Source: Pseudocercospora fijiensis CIRAD86
Lineage: Eukaryota > Ascomycota > Dothideomycetes > Mycosphaerellales > Mycosphaerellaceae
DNA: 64,000 bases
Direction of reading: 5' to 3'
Assembly: GCF_000340215.1 (NCBI RefSeq)
Contig: NW_006921532.1
Coordinates: 2,831,337 to 2,895,336 of the forward strand
A program made the translations under genes and the position numbers. The notes under the pieces were generated by a model. It saw only the letters and a list, made by a program, of their open reading frames with translations. It was not told the origin of the DNA and did not search any database. Every line of letters begins with the position of its first letter. Position 1 is the stretch's first letter. Shown here piece after piece: positions 8,779 through 19,967 of the stretch.

Positions 8779-11124
8779 TCAATGGACAGGGTCGGCGAAT
8801 GGATTCTGCCTGGGATCCTTGGATTCGCTTGTACTAAGGAATGGATTTGGTTGAGGTGGCGACGCTGGTGAAGTGATGGCGTAGGCTCCGTGGCTGGAAA
8901 CGCGAATGTGGGTTTGTCGGCGTATGCTTGCGTTTCGACCGTTGACTGTGCCGGTCTTCTCGGTAGGAGGACTGAAGCCGGTATGCATGACGGGCGACGT
9001 TGCACTATTGACTTCGAAGGTCGGAAGTGGCGCCGGAGTGAGAGTGTACGACTGGCCATTGTACTTGTTACCAGAATGGTCTCCTGTGTGGGCGATTCCG
9101 GTCGCCTGCTCGTAGGTGGGCACCTCACGAAGTTCAAACTTCTCTTCTGAGGATGACAGGCGACCTTTCGGAACCGAGCCATCGTGCGTGCCAACTCCGG
9201 CACCTCTCCAAAGCATGTACAATGCTCTGAAGATAGCAATGAGAGCAATGATCACCCATATCAGCAAGACGCAAGATGAGATGATGGCTTCTTGACGAAT
9301 ACCATTGGCAAGGGCGGAGATAACGTGATTGACAGCATCGCTGATCGCATCGGCAGCGGCACCATCAGGTCCAGTCGCCACGAGGTTTTCCGATGAGCCG
9401 GACAGCTTCGAAGCTGTGCCAAGCGAGAATGTATCGTTGCGAAGCATCGGAATGTCGATATGAGCATGTTCGCTCACCCAGTTCAGTCCTCTCTGGATGC
9501 CCTCAATCTTGAGCAGCACTAAGCAGTTGAGAACTTCTACGATCGGATCGTATAGAATAGTGCCACCGAAGGTGTCGTTGAGGGCACCCATCATCTCGTC
9601 AACAAATACATTCAGCGTGTTGTTGACAGCGCCTGTGGTGATATTGACCCAGCCGAAGACATCATCATTGATGTTAGTGTTCGTGTCATTGATGACGTTG
9701 TTGGTGCCGATAGCCCATTGCTCACTTGCGTTGTTGAGCGAGTTGACAACTTTGTCAGAGAAGCCGATGATCTGATTCTCGAGAGCTGGAACTTCTTTCT
9801 CAAGCGATTTGAGCAGGATATATTGACAAAGACAGCTCAGGAGACCAGCGATGGCCAGTGACAGCACGAAAAGTGCCGGTACTGTAGTAGCGTAGGCGAT
9901 GGCCCATCGAACGGCATCTCGACGGCGGGCCGAGGAGAATCTCTGGGCGAACCAGAGCCCTACCCCTGATGTGTACGGTCGTGAAACGATGTACACAACA
10001 TCCAGTGGGTCACGTGCATTGTCCTGGACCAGGTGCGCACGCTCCTGCATCATTTTCCACCGTCTGTGCTCTCGCCATGCCATCGGGGCCATGACCAAGA
10101 CCGCGGCAGTGATGATGACGCCCAAAAAGACCTTCTTCGCCATGTTCTTGATCGCAATAAGGTCGTCAAAGAAGTCATTGACGCCGTCATTGTCAGAGCA
10201 GAACGTGAGCTGCTCTTTCGCAGGTACTGGAAACATGGAGTGATTCATGGTGTAGCGCGGCAAGCTCTCGTTGAGTAACTTCTTGACCTCCTCGAAGGGG
10301 AACCTGATTGCTGTTTGCGTCAGATTGTTGACCTGCGCGAACGTAGGAATAGACTTGTTGAGGTTCCGGAGGCCTTGATCGTAGCCACTGGGCAATTGAA
10401 GGGTGTTGAGCTTGTCGATCTCGCTGCTCAGGTCCAGCTTGGGAGAGTTCTTGTCCTTTCCAGTCAAGATGCTTCCGATGTCATTGAGGCCAGAGAGGAA
10501 GCCATTCATGGCATCTTGAAAGTCTGAAGCGACATCGCCCAGACCTTTGCCGACATCTTTCGCAGTCGAGTTGAGGAAATCACCAACGTCTTCGGCCACA
10601 GAAACAGCGACGTGTAGACTGCCGCTAACGGCGAGGGTAATCAGACAAAGATAGGTCTGAGTCAGCAAATTGATGACGAAGACGACAATCTCCTCGACAG
10701 CAGTCAAGGCCAGGATGAGCATCTGCATCAGACCGTTGATTGCCTTTTCGATGCTCTGCGCGGTAAGCTCGTTAACGCCTTGGCTCATGTAGTGAGGCAT
10801 GCTTGCCATTGCTGAGCCCACATTTTCCACAGAAGTACAAGCACTCAATGCTTGCCTTCTCGCCACCACCAAATTGTCGTGCACACTTGCAATGGCAATG
10901 ATTGTCCGGACTAGTACAAGTAAAAGAAGAATGGTCCAGCGATTAATCCAGGTCTGCGAGAGTCTCGCTCGAAGACCGAGATAGGGTGTCAGGTAAGGAT
11001 GGTTTTGTTGCGGAGGTCGTGATACGTCCTGGGCAGCGTAGTAGTCGCGCGACTCATGATCGCCAGCGGAAAGAGACGGAGGCGCAGGATTTGGGAATTG
11101 CTGTTGGCTCTCTGAGGGTGGCAT
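8779..11124 (-). CDS. PRM1: Plasma membrane fusion protein PRM1
   Basis: Intron-less 781-aa multipass membrane protein. Prm1 acts in plasma-membrane merger during mating cell fusion and, in filamentous fungi, also in hyphal/germling fusion. Hydrophobic segments lie at about 62-82, 131-168, 331-350, 403-438 and 613-640. Between them are long extracellular-type loops with many N-glycosylation sequons (NNT, NDT, NIT, NAS) and heptad-like stretches. The loop before the last membrane segment carries the family-typical block YDPIVEVLNCLVLLKIEGIQ followed by an Asp/His-rich stretch. The C-terminal tail of about 140 residues is Ser/Pro-rich and presumably cytosolic. Length is close to other fungal Prm1 proteins (about 650-800 aa). 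Start at MPPSESQQQF. A 2.4-kb divergent upstream region separates it from the next gene. Confidence 0.9.
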   Translation of the reverse strand: MPPSESQQQFPNPAPPSLSAGDHESRDYYAAQDVSRPPQQNHPYLTPYLGLRARLSQTWINRWTILLLLVLVRTIIAIASVHDNLVVARRQALSACTSVENVGSAMASMPHYMSQGVNELTAQSIEKAINGLMQMLILALTAVEEIVVFVINLLTQTYLCLITLAVSGSLHVAVSVAEDVGDFLNSTAKDVGKGLGDVASDFQDAMNGFLSGLNDIGSILTGKDKNSPKLDLSSEIDKLNTLQLPSGYDQGLRNLNKSIPTFAQVNNLTQTAIRFPFEEVKKLLNESLPRYTMNHSMFPVPAKEQLTFCSDNDGVNDFFDDLIAIKNMAKKVFLGVIITAAVLVMAPMAWREHRRWKMMQERAHLVQDNARDPLDVVYIVSRPYTSGVGLWFAQRFSSARRRDAVRWAIAYATTVPALFVLSLAIAGLLSCLCQYILLKSLEKEVPALENQIIGFSDKVVNSLNNASEQWAIGTNNVINDTNTNINDDVFGWVNITTGAVNNTLNVFVDEMMGALNDTFGGTILYDPIVEVLNCLVLLKIEGIQRGLNWVSEHAHIDIPMLRNDTFSLGTASKLSGSSENLVATGPDGAAADAISDAVNHVISALANGIRQEAIISSCVLLIWVIIALIAIFRALYMLWRGAGVGTHDGSVPKGRLSSSEEKFELREVPTYEQATGIAHTGDHSGNKYNGQSYTLTPAPLPTFEVNSATSPVMHTGFSPPTEKTGTVNGRNASIRRQTHIRVSSHGAYAITSPASPPQPNPFLSTSESKDPRQNPFADPVH

Positions 11125-13511
11125 GCTGGTGGCTAAACACTGAAAGTCGGGAAGGCCTGTCGATGCGTCTCAGTATTTTGCGGTGTCGGCGGCACGAGTG
11201 TAAGGGATGGGCGGGCGGTGAAGAAGGAAAGGGAAGGGGTGGTGCGGTGGTGAAGAATGTTTAGTGAAGATGATTGACGCGCCAGGCGTTGTGAGGTAGG
11301 TCGCGCGTGCGATTAACTTTGGTTACAATAGTGAATTGAAAAGGCAGTGCTTTTTGCAGAAGTGAAATTGTAGCATGGAAGTTCATGTCGCCGTGTGGTT
11401 GCTGGTGTTGGTTGAAGCAGAGAGGCTTGGGGCAACAATGGGGGCGACAATAAAGGTTGAAGAGGCTTGACGTACCATGATTTCCGGGGAATGAAACGGT
11501 CATGCGTGCATTGAACAGCTTTGTCTGGAACACAGCATGGCCTTCACAATGGCGGTTCAGTGAATGGCCATTTCATTGTCGCGAAATCCAATTATGGAAG
11601 CGCTCGGCATGGCACGAGCCTCGTTCTGCAGTCGACGGAGCGGTGGCAGCGGTCGCTGGAGCAATGACCGAACTCTGCGAAGAGCGGCGACGCATTTCCC
11701 GGACTGGCTCTCGATGTGATTCTGTCTTCTGATCAGAGCCAGCAGATGTTTTTTTTTTTTTTGAGCGAAATGGTCGTCGGCCTTCGCAGGCGGCGGTCTC
11801 AGTGCGTGGCGCGAGACCGCAAGCAAGGTGGGCTCATATCGTCGCCCGGCCTCCTCTGTGAAGGCGCAGCAGCGCAGGATGAAAGGCAGTGGCAGAGGAG
11901 GCGACCAGCACCTTCTGGAGTTGCGAGCGCGAAACGTCTTTTAAACGTCGTCGCGTGGCCGGCCTGGCGCTAGTCAAGCCACCCCACCTCACTTCTGCCC
12001 ACTTGGCATGACGTATAGGCCTGAATCACCTTGCCGGGTGCCTCCTGTCACCAGGACATAGCGAACGAGGAAGCTTCCTCTCCAATGTCTTTCAGAAGCA
12101 AAACATTACTCGATGAGAGCTTTTCCATTCACCTCGCTCGAGGCTCCCGCTTTCACGCGTAACTGTCTCGATAGTCGTCGGCCTCGGAGTGTGCAGTGCT
12201 TGGACCCAACTGACCTCCGTTGGAAGCTCTACAAAGAAACTCGACCACAGCAGCCGCTTTCAACACCATCGTGCCTACCACCGAAAACTCCCCAGCTTTC
12301 ACAAGCGTGTCATTATCATTGCATGAACACGGAATGCATCACCTGCTCCACTGCATCTTGTGACAGCTACATTGACTTGTCGCCGCCTGAATTGCTGCCT
12401 GATATGCCATTGAGCGGTCGTGACTGCTTCAGAAGCGGCGGAAATCGCTTCACTTCGTGCCAATGAAGCCTCATTTCCGCCTAAACCGACATCACACCGC
12501 CTTGTTGGTGCTATTGTGCGCACTACGCAATTCAGCTGAATCCTCACTTCAGCCTGGTCACATGCAGCACGTGCCCTTCCGGATGCCTGCGCACACCTAC
12601 AAAAGACTGCTTCTTTTCTTCCACACCACAACAACCACCGACAGACAACCTTCGCCGACACACCTTCCAAAACCATCCACCACACCCGACATCCGCCACC
12701 GACACCAACCCCATCGCGCGCTCACTGCCCGCTCGCAAGACTGGGACACCAGCGCCACCACTACATCCACTACCACGACATCTATCTGCCTGTTCTGGCC
12801 TTGCTATTGAAGAGCTCAGCTTAATGCGCTCACACAAGAACACTCATTCCTCTCCGGCCAACATTAGCATCCTGCGGCGCAGCAACGACCGCAGTACACC
12901 AACTGCCTCGATATCCAGCAAGCTCGACATCAACAAACAACTTCCACCTTTGAAAGTGCTCGATCCGCCCGGATTGAAGTGGCACAAGTCATCCGACTCA
13001 AGTCTTGCACGTCGCCTCTCTGCAGCATTGACGCCTCCAAGCCTACCATTTCCTTTTCCGTATTGTGCTTGCGCAGCTCCGAAAACGAGCTCCCCTCTGA
13101 CGACGTCTGCTTCTCTGCCTACATTTGGCAAAGTCAGCTTTCTCGACGTCGAGGTAGGTCCAATTCTACTCTCTGTTTCTGCTTACATTCATCTTTCTAG
13201 CTGCGTTCTGCGACCTTGTTTTTTTTTTCTGGATGATCGGGACATTCGACACGCCAACCATGCCATCGCCATCGCCAGCCTTCTGCCTGCTTGCCATTTC
13301 TTTTTGGACTTGGGCGTCTTCGTCATGTCCAGGATGGATTTTGCTTACATTCTGTGTTCAGATACGTCCTCAGACAAGCTGAGCGACCACATACCATACT
13401 TTACGATTCAGCATTCGTTATCTTCAGCATCTTGCCAGTCAGCACGCCATAGCCGTGCGTATCGACAACAGGAACCTTTCGATTTGGGATTTCATTTTCT
13501 GAAACATCATC
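11125..13511. other. Divergent intergenic region (PRM1 / Gly-Arg-rich gene)
   Basis: About 2.4 kb between two divergent genes. It contains a 14-nt T run near 11749 and pyrimidine-rich stretches near 12600-12800 and 13200-13500. A GT...AG segment at about 13154-13200 (GTAGGT donor, CTTTCTAG acceptor) could be a 5'UTR intron of the rightward gene. Open frames in this region overlap on several strands and have no recognisable domains, so I call no gene. Confidence 0.4.
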
Positions 13512-14439
13512 ATGGGCGGTCGTTCTTCTTCTCGTAGAGGTGCAGCTCGTGGAGGCCGCGGCGGACATGGCGCACAGCGCGGTGGAGGTACTATGGGCCC
13601 AGGAGGTCGTGGAGGCCATGGAGGCCAGCAGCAGCAACAGACTGCACCGCAACCACCGCAGCCGCCACCAGGACTGACCGGACCACGCCCGGTGTCTCAC
13701 ACGCAGAGCAGCAAATGGGTACGTCCCCTTCCACCTTCGTTTCTTCATCTGGATTCTCTAACCTTTTCCTATCCAGGTCGCTCCTCGCATCGTCGCCGAC
13801 CAGGCAATCCAAGCCCAACGCCAGCAACAAGCCCATCTCAATCGGCACCGCGCCAACTTCTGCCCGCGCTCCGACGTCTGGCCACAAGACTACGACATCA
13901 ACACGCACCGCACTTTCATCGCGCGCGATCGTGCCTCAATGAACCGTCTCCTCGACGCCCGCAACCGCCGGATCGCCCGCGACCGCATCGAGGCAGGTCA
14001 CCTCCACGATCCCCCTGCCACCAACACAGCCTTCAACGAGCGCTACGAAGCCTGGGGAAACAACCTGTCTTCCGTCCTCGCCCTCCCAACCGTCTTCACC
14101 CCGCACCACAATCTTACCCGCACCACCCCCGCAGCAGACTGGCCGGAGCCTCACGAGCAGAAATACGAAGGAGACGAACGCATCTCCACCGATGTCCTCC
14201 ACGGCCGTTTCCTCCCTCACCCCCGTGTCCCAGGCAACGGAACCGTCAACTGGCAGCAGAGAAGCTTCGTCCCCCAGCAAATGCTCGAGAACTTCCACTA
14301 CCCAATCCCAGACGAGAACGAAATCCTCCTTCGCTCGCATCGGGTCGAGGAACTTGAGGTTTCGGATGAGGTTGGAAAGGAGTTGATTGGAGACGAGCTC
14401 ATGGAGCAGCTTGACGAGCTTTGGGAGGAGCAGAAGTAG
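13512..14439 (+). CDS. Gly/Arg-rich hypothetical protein (289 aa)
   Basis: Two exons, 13512-13718 and 13777-14439, with a 58-bp phase-0 intron (GTACGT donor, CTAAC branch site, CCAG acceptor), giving 289 aa. The N-terminal 60 residues are an RGG-like region (repeated RGGRGGHGG, then QQQQQ and Pro-rich), typical of RNA-binding or phase-separating tails. The rest is acidic to neutral with distinctive blocks (NFCPRSDVWPQDYDINTHRT, then NWQQRSFVPQQMLENFHYPI and EELEVSDEVGKELIGDELME). Without the intron the frame shifts into a Pro/Arg-rich low-complexity reading, whereas the spliced frame stays open to the stop, which supports the model. I recognise no domain. An RNA-related role is suggested only by the RGG-like tail. 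Confidence 0.75.
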
Positions 14440-14589
14440 TTTTCTCTCTTTTCTTTTTGCTGCCTTTCTTTGTAAAATTACGATACCAAGGCGTTCGGGT
14501 AGCAAGCAGGATGAGATATGAAGTTTTGAAATTTTGGAGCGGAGACTTTTCTTTTCTTTTTTTTTTTTTGTGACGTGAGGTGATGACTT

Positions 14590-16220
14590 CGATATTCTAG
14601 CTCACACAAATTTGCATGTTTTTCGAGCTTCGTTTCTGTGTGCTAGTCGGTTTCGAGGGTTCCCGGAGGAAATTCAGGTGTAGGTGTAGCGTCGGGTTTG
14701 ATAGAGAGGTATAGAGTGAGACTGTTCGGTGCCTCACACAAACGCAGCATCTTTTCGAGGTTCGGTCGGGTTCGAGGGTTCCCGGGGGAAATTTGGGTAT
14801 AGATATAGTGTCGAGTTTTTCGAGAGAAGAGCAGAGGAAAGTCATTCGAGGACTCACGTACGCGTAACACTTTCGAGGTTCGTTTTAGTGTGTTGATCGA
14901 TTTCGAGGTTTCCGGAGGAAATTCAGGGAGGGATATAGCGCCGAATTTTCTAGAGAAGAATAGAGTAAGGCCGTTCGAGGACTTACGTTAGTATGCGAGA
15001 ATCTCGTAATTAATAGAGGCTTCTAAGAGGGAATATATACTTAGCTAAGGGAGACGATCGGATAGAGAAGCACTAGGTAAGGTAATAACTCGCGGGCTTA
15101 GAGAATTTACTAGAACGCGTTCTGCTTCTATTCTAAAGTTGAGTTTAAGGTCTCGTGTACGTATCCGGTAGATTTTAAGATAGTGCGTTATTCGGAGAAG
15201 CACTAAGTAAGAGAGACGTTAACTAGTTATAGGGGCTTACCTAAGTGTAGTCTCTAGCTTCATCTCTGCGTCTAAGACGAGACCAAAAGACTCGCCTTGG
15301 TATCTGGTTCCTGTGAAGGGGAATATCTGCTCGAGAGAAACACTGAATTAGTGGCGCGTTTTGCGGGCTTGAGTCCTTACCTAACGTAGTGTGGGGAAGA
15401 CTGCTTCTACGCAAAGAGGTATCTAGCCCTCGAGATCGGATCTGGATCATCGTAGGGTAATCGCCGTCTCGAAGAAGCTCCTAGTGAGAGATGTGATGCC
15501 CAGGGTAAGAGATTCACGCAAGGAAAGGTTCCAAGCGCTATCTCCTTCCACCGAGTGCTACGAGAGGTCCTACGGTCGAATCTAGGTCCTTCTATATGCC
15601 TACATTGTGCGAGAGAGGCAACAGGTGAGAGGTGTAGATCCAAGGCCTACCTGGCAGGTACTCGCACGAGTGATTTGGGTAGTACTGCTTCGGCGCAGAA
15701 ATGTGGCATTAAGCCCATGTAGATGGATCTAGGCAATTCCTTGAGAGCGATCTGCTCCGGGGGCTCAAAGTGAGTAGTGACGTTTCGAGCTTCTAGGGCT
15801 CACGTAGACCAGGTTTTGTGTATCATCCCCACGCAAAATCCGGGATCAGAGGTCTTCCGGTTGGATCTAGGTCTTTCTGCTAGAGCGAGTTGCCAGAGAG
15901 GGTTCAGGTAAGCTATAAATTTTTAGGCTTGAGAGCTCACACGAGTGGCGCTCCCAGTGTCTTTTCCGCACAAAGATTGGTAACAGCGCTTCCCAGGTTG
16001 GACCTTAGCAGCCTGGGGGGACCGTCTGCTCGAGAGTCGTCAGCTGGGAGCTGCTACAGTGAGGTATATTGGCTCACGCGAATTGCATCTCGAGTATTTG
16101 CCCCATCCGGCATCTAGCAACGAAGGCCTCTGAGTTCGACACCAGTAATTTGGAGAAGAATTCTTGCTCGAGAGCTGTCAGGTGAGAGCTGCGACTTTGA
16201 GGCTGAATTGAGTTACATGA
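14590..16220. repeat. Decayed 138-bp tandem satellite (about 12 units)
   Basis: A recurrent block resembling CTCGAGAG....CAGGTGAG followed 25-40 bp later by GGCTTGAG..CTCACGCGAG appears near 14702, 14821, 14951, 15063, 15195, 15330, 15468, 15608, 15755, 15892, 16029 and 16167. Spacing is 112-147 bp overall and about 138 bp in the right half. Units are strongly diverged. Those at about 14900-15250 are TA-rich and CA-poor like the RIP blocks; those to the right are not. No open frame spans several units. Identity of the satellite is unknown. Confidence 0.7.
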
Positions 16221-17446
16221 GGTAGGTGCGAATCCAGGTACATGCTTCCTTGCTGAATACTAGAAGTGTGGAGCTGAAGTTGGAGATAGGATGAGATGTA
16301 ATATGACCGTCCACCGAGATGGCCTAGTTTCAGATGGATGAGGTCCCCGTTTGCTCGTTCGCGACTTCCATCAGAGGAATCGTATTGAGATCTTATCAGC
16401 GAATCTGCGTGCACGCATGCGTAGGGTACTTTCCTGAGAGCAACATACGTGGTACCGCTCGATTCTTCCTGAGAGAGCAAATTTTGTAACTCTGTTTCCA
16501 TCAAAACGGCGGTACGAAGGCATACCTGAGCGTATGTATGTATTAGCTGCTCCTACGAGAGCACCCTTCGCGAGTCTGCTCTGCACTCGCGTCCAGAAAA
16601 AGAACCAAGATGAGGTTCAGGAAATGAGCTTGATGTATTGCCCGGACTTGAGTGCTGACGAGCAGTCATGTAGGCAGATTAGACAGCTCGAAGAGCATCT
16701 CAGTCGACTAGAGTAAACACTTGCCCACCACACGTCCATGAGGAGCAGGCGGACGTTCTTCTTAAGGCATTCAATGCATTCATCGACCAGTACACCACGC
16801 TATACACCCTCCCTCGCTATCGATGTTGGCCGTTCCATGCAAATGTTGCCGGAATGGGAACAGACGATCTGCCGTGGCATGAAGACGACAGGGAACGATT
16901 GAAGCATTGAAACGGTTTCTCTGGGACAGCGGATATTGCTGGGGTGCTGAGAGAGAACCCGAAGCCAGTACGTGAGATGGTCTTCCACGAAAAGGATTCA
17001 GGTGAGACTGCTCGATGGCCCACCAGTTTTTGAGTCTTTGACCGCTTTTCGCAGGTCGAGAATAGTGCTAGGGTCTCCTGGGTGAAGTTGCAATATCCTG
17101 GGCGTGAGATGAGTTCGAGATAGGGTCTAAAGTGAAGTGGGCCGAGTTGTTCAAGCCCTCCGTGGGCAGGCCGCTTAGACGTACAGTTACATCTAGATCC
17201 AGTTGAGCTGAGAGATAAGAGATGAGAGTGACTTATATCCATAGCAGATAGAGCTGAATTCGATATTAGTCACGCAACTGAGGTCTCTAGTACTAAATCA
17301 GCCAGAAGGAAAGAGCGCCATGCCAGAGAGCAAATGCTGCGATCGTGAGTGAGGTCGCGATATCGAAAGTCGATGTCTTCACATTCGCTCGTGCGGCCTC
17401 TCCGCAATAGTCACACTACCCTACCACCCAATGACAACCCATATGC
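16221..17446. other. Spacer with short unassigned frames
   Basis: Between the satellite and the 3' end of the 440-aa gene. A plus-strand frame at 16534-16716 (60 codons, ending in RQIRQLEEHLSRLE) and another at about 16731-16910 (with AFNAFIDQYTTLY and PRYRCWPFHANV) have coding-like composition but could not be joined by a clear intron. They may be remnants of one gene. A minus-strand frame over 16817-17242 covers part of the same DNA and shows no domain. Confidence 0.3.
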
Positions 17447-18918
17447 TCAATCGGCATATATCCGGTCGGGCTCGATCCATATCCCAGGATAAAAGTTGAC
17501 ATGAATGTACTCGACAGGGACAACTGTAATAATTCAGCGTTCGCACAACAGAGCATGCAATGGAAAGTAAGGCTTACCTTCCAAATCATTCCTCGTCTTC
17601 CTGGGCGCGCCTTCATCTCTCGAATCAAGGTACGTCTGTAGATCTAAAGGCCATCCTCTCGGCAGTGTGAGACTGCCATCATGTGCTGCTATCAGTTTCG
17701 TGCCCAGTTGTTGAGGAATGTGGCAGATATCAAGGACTTTGGGCCTGGAAGAATAGTTCAAGACTGTGAAGCAGTGCTGACTGAAACCTCCGCGATTTGG
17801 ATCATTCGACGGCATAAGCCAAGGCTGAGGGATCCCTTCAAATTGATCATTATTGTAGAAGGGATTGTTGCTTGGCGACTCGAAAGAGCTGCCATAGCCG
17901 AAGAGCGCACCCGATCGAACTTGGCCCCATCCTTGCACTTTAAATACTCCAACGTCGAATACCTGCGGAAGGCGATTAGCATCTGAGCAGACGCATTTGC
18001 GCAAGCGTAGGTTCAACGATCATCATCATCTCATGTAGGCAGTATCGAACCACTTACATTAACGTAACCACTATTGCGCGCGCCTGGTCGGGTGCCAAGG
18101 GATTTGAGCGCAACGTATATCAGCGAAGCCAGATCGAAGCAATTCAGTCGGTTCGCCAACTTCGCGAGAAATTCGCCAAGTTTGAACATAAATTTAGAAT
18201 CGAACGCGACATCCAGATAAGAACTCGCTCCACGAATTGTATCGTATTTGATCAAATCGGAGCTCATTCCCCACAGTCTTTGCATAATGTTTTCCAGGAC
18301 AGTCTGCTCAACTTGATACCAAGCTCTGCCATTGATATGGTGGTAGTAAGGAATAGTTCTGTTCACCAGTTCGAGGATGTGAAGGTCTGATCGCATGTAG
18401 GCATTCAATATAGTTAAGGCTGCGCCTCCGAGGAAAAAGTAAGCATCGAAAGCAGGAGATTCGCAGTCGGCGACTTCAATCCAACCAGAGTCCTGATATC
18501 TGTAAAGACGCCACCGCCCAATACTGATTCTGAAAGGCGAATCTACTGTGCGCTGGAGAAAGAATTGCGCAACCCTTTTCTGCGAGTCCAGGTCCTGTTG
18601 AGACACGTGGAAGGGGAGAGTTTGCAGCTTAAAATCGCTGTATTCGCCTTCGGCGGTCATAAAATAGGTGCCAGTGATGGTCTGCAGCGTCAATGTGACC
18701 TGCAAGGGAATCTCGAACTGAGAAGGACCTTGGGCTGATGGTACAAGACGAAATGCGGCAGCGGGTGGTGGACCATCATCTCTCGGGCCCGGAAAGATAT
18801 GCTGCACGTCTAACGCTGCCCATTGGGGTTCTTGCCTGCGAATGCTGACCAGGTGTTGATTTGCTTCGTGGGAATAAGTCGTGATTTCCCGAATCTTGAA
18901 TCGACTTGTGTGATCCAT
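17447..18918 (-). CDS. Hypothetical protein, three exons (440 aa)
   Basis: Not recognised. Exons on the minus strand: 18918-18058, 17962-17578 and 17523-17447. Intron 1 is 95 bp (GTAAGT donor, GCTAAT branch-like site, CCGCAG acceptor, phase 0). Intron 2 is 54 bp (GTAAGC donor, TTACAG acceptor, phase 1). Splicing joins NSGYVN to VFDVGVFKVQGWGQ and then NDLE to VVPVEYIHVNFYPGIWIEPD, ending at a TGA. Without splicing each exon runs into a stop soon after the donor. The protein looks soluble, with a beta-rich N-terminal half, then a helical stretch with AYFFLGGAALTILNAYM, and an acidic/aromatic C-terminus. No signal peptide, membrane span or known motif. Start at MDHTSRFKIR. Confidence 0.7.
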
Positions 18919-19508
18919 TCTGGAATGTAAAGGCCTTGACGATTTGGAGATCAGTCTTTGGAACTAGGCTGGGAAAGTCGAGAATATAGCGCATAGCTTT
19001 AAAGCAAGCAGAAGCGGCTGGCTTGGCAGCTGCGTGCCAGCACACGTCGCGTGCATGCGAGGCGGCCTCTTTGCGAGAGGCTCGCTTGTCTCAATGCTGA
19101 ACTTGATTCCATTGAGCTAGAGGCGAGCTGTCGTTGGTAGAATCTCCACGGTCCATGAATATGTGGCGGCCTTCACTGGCTGACAGTGCCCGACTGAAGC
19201 ATGCATGGGTGCGCAGTTTCGATTGCAGCCTCACCTCCTGCCTAAGCTATAAACTGTGCGACAATACGCCATAATAAGTTTCGCGCAGTAAATGCGTGCG
19301 GCCTCTCCAGCTAAGCCGTAGCTCGCTGGTGGGCTTTTGCGAGCGTCATGCTTCAATTGAGGCAAGGCAAGATAGTTGTGTCTCGCGCCAGTGACCCGTA
19401 CAGGAGGCATGACGACTGCTCAAAATATTGCCGATTCCGCGATTCCGGAGTGTTTCGAGACGGCTTCTGCGACATTATGTCAAGATGTATGGGCTTCGTG
19501 AGCGATTT
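18919..19508. other. Intergenic spacer
   Basis: About 590 bp between the start of the 440-aa gene and the stop of the small membrane-protein gene, both reading leftwards. Likely 3'UTR plus promoter. No gene seen. Confidence 0.4.
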
Positions 19509-19967
19509 TCAAGAAGCCCGGCGCGCTGCTGGGCTGGCATCGTCTGCAGGATGGTCTCTTGCCCCGGTATGGCCAGCGAATTGCTCCTTATAGGCCTGCC
19601 TTATCTAAATCGATATCAGTGTGCGGTGCGCAACGTCCTTGCTCATGCCCGAACTCACTCCATCGAATGGTGTCTGTCCATTTCCGACATCCATATACAG
19701 CACTCCGTACACGCACACGAAGACAATGCTGCCCCACTGCGCAAGCTTGACGCCTTTTGTCCAATTGGGCCTTGCCCACTTCAGCTTTGCTCTTCTCCTG
19801 TAGCGTCTCTCAAGCCGGAACTGATGTTTTTCAGATAGTTGTGTAAAGTCGGGAGGCCAAGTACGCTTGCATTGGTATGGGTTCTTCTCGATGGCGTAGG
19901 GGAATTGCGGTGCAAATTGTGGAGTCTGCGGCGCACTCTTGAAAAGTCCCGCGAAGAAGGACGACAT
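19509..19967 (-). CDS. Small single-pass membrane protein (134 aa), conserved-type
   Basis: Two exons: 19967-19659 and 19604-19509, separated by a 54-bp phase-0 intron (GTGAGT donor, CTGAT branch-like site, TTTAG acceptor). Residues 1-30 are Phe/Pro/Gln-rich (MSSFFAGLFKSAP). Residues 31-75 form a very basic block (WPPDFTQLSEKHQFRLERRY, then RRRAKLKWARPNWTK), and residues about 76-92 are one hydrophobic segment (LAQWGSIVFVCVYGVLYMD). After splicing the tail reads PFDGIRQAYKEQFAG. From memory, ascomycetes have similar small proteins with this Arg-rich block followed by one membrane span, but I cannot name one; a mitochondrial or ER inner-face location is a guess. The ATG lies only 236 bp from that of LeuRS, on the opposite strand. 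Confidence 0.75.

Noticed and set aside
8890..9150. Plus-strand open frames across PRM1
   Set aside because: They are antisense shadows of the PRM1 coding sequence; the minus strand encodes the recognised protein with proper membrane segments.
12824..13537. A 237-codon plus-strand frame upstream of the Gly/Arg-rich gene
   Set aside because: It is low-complexity, contains likely 5'UTR intron signals, and overlaps the ATG of the better supported gene in another frame.
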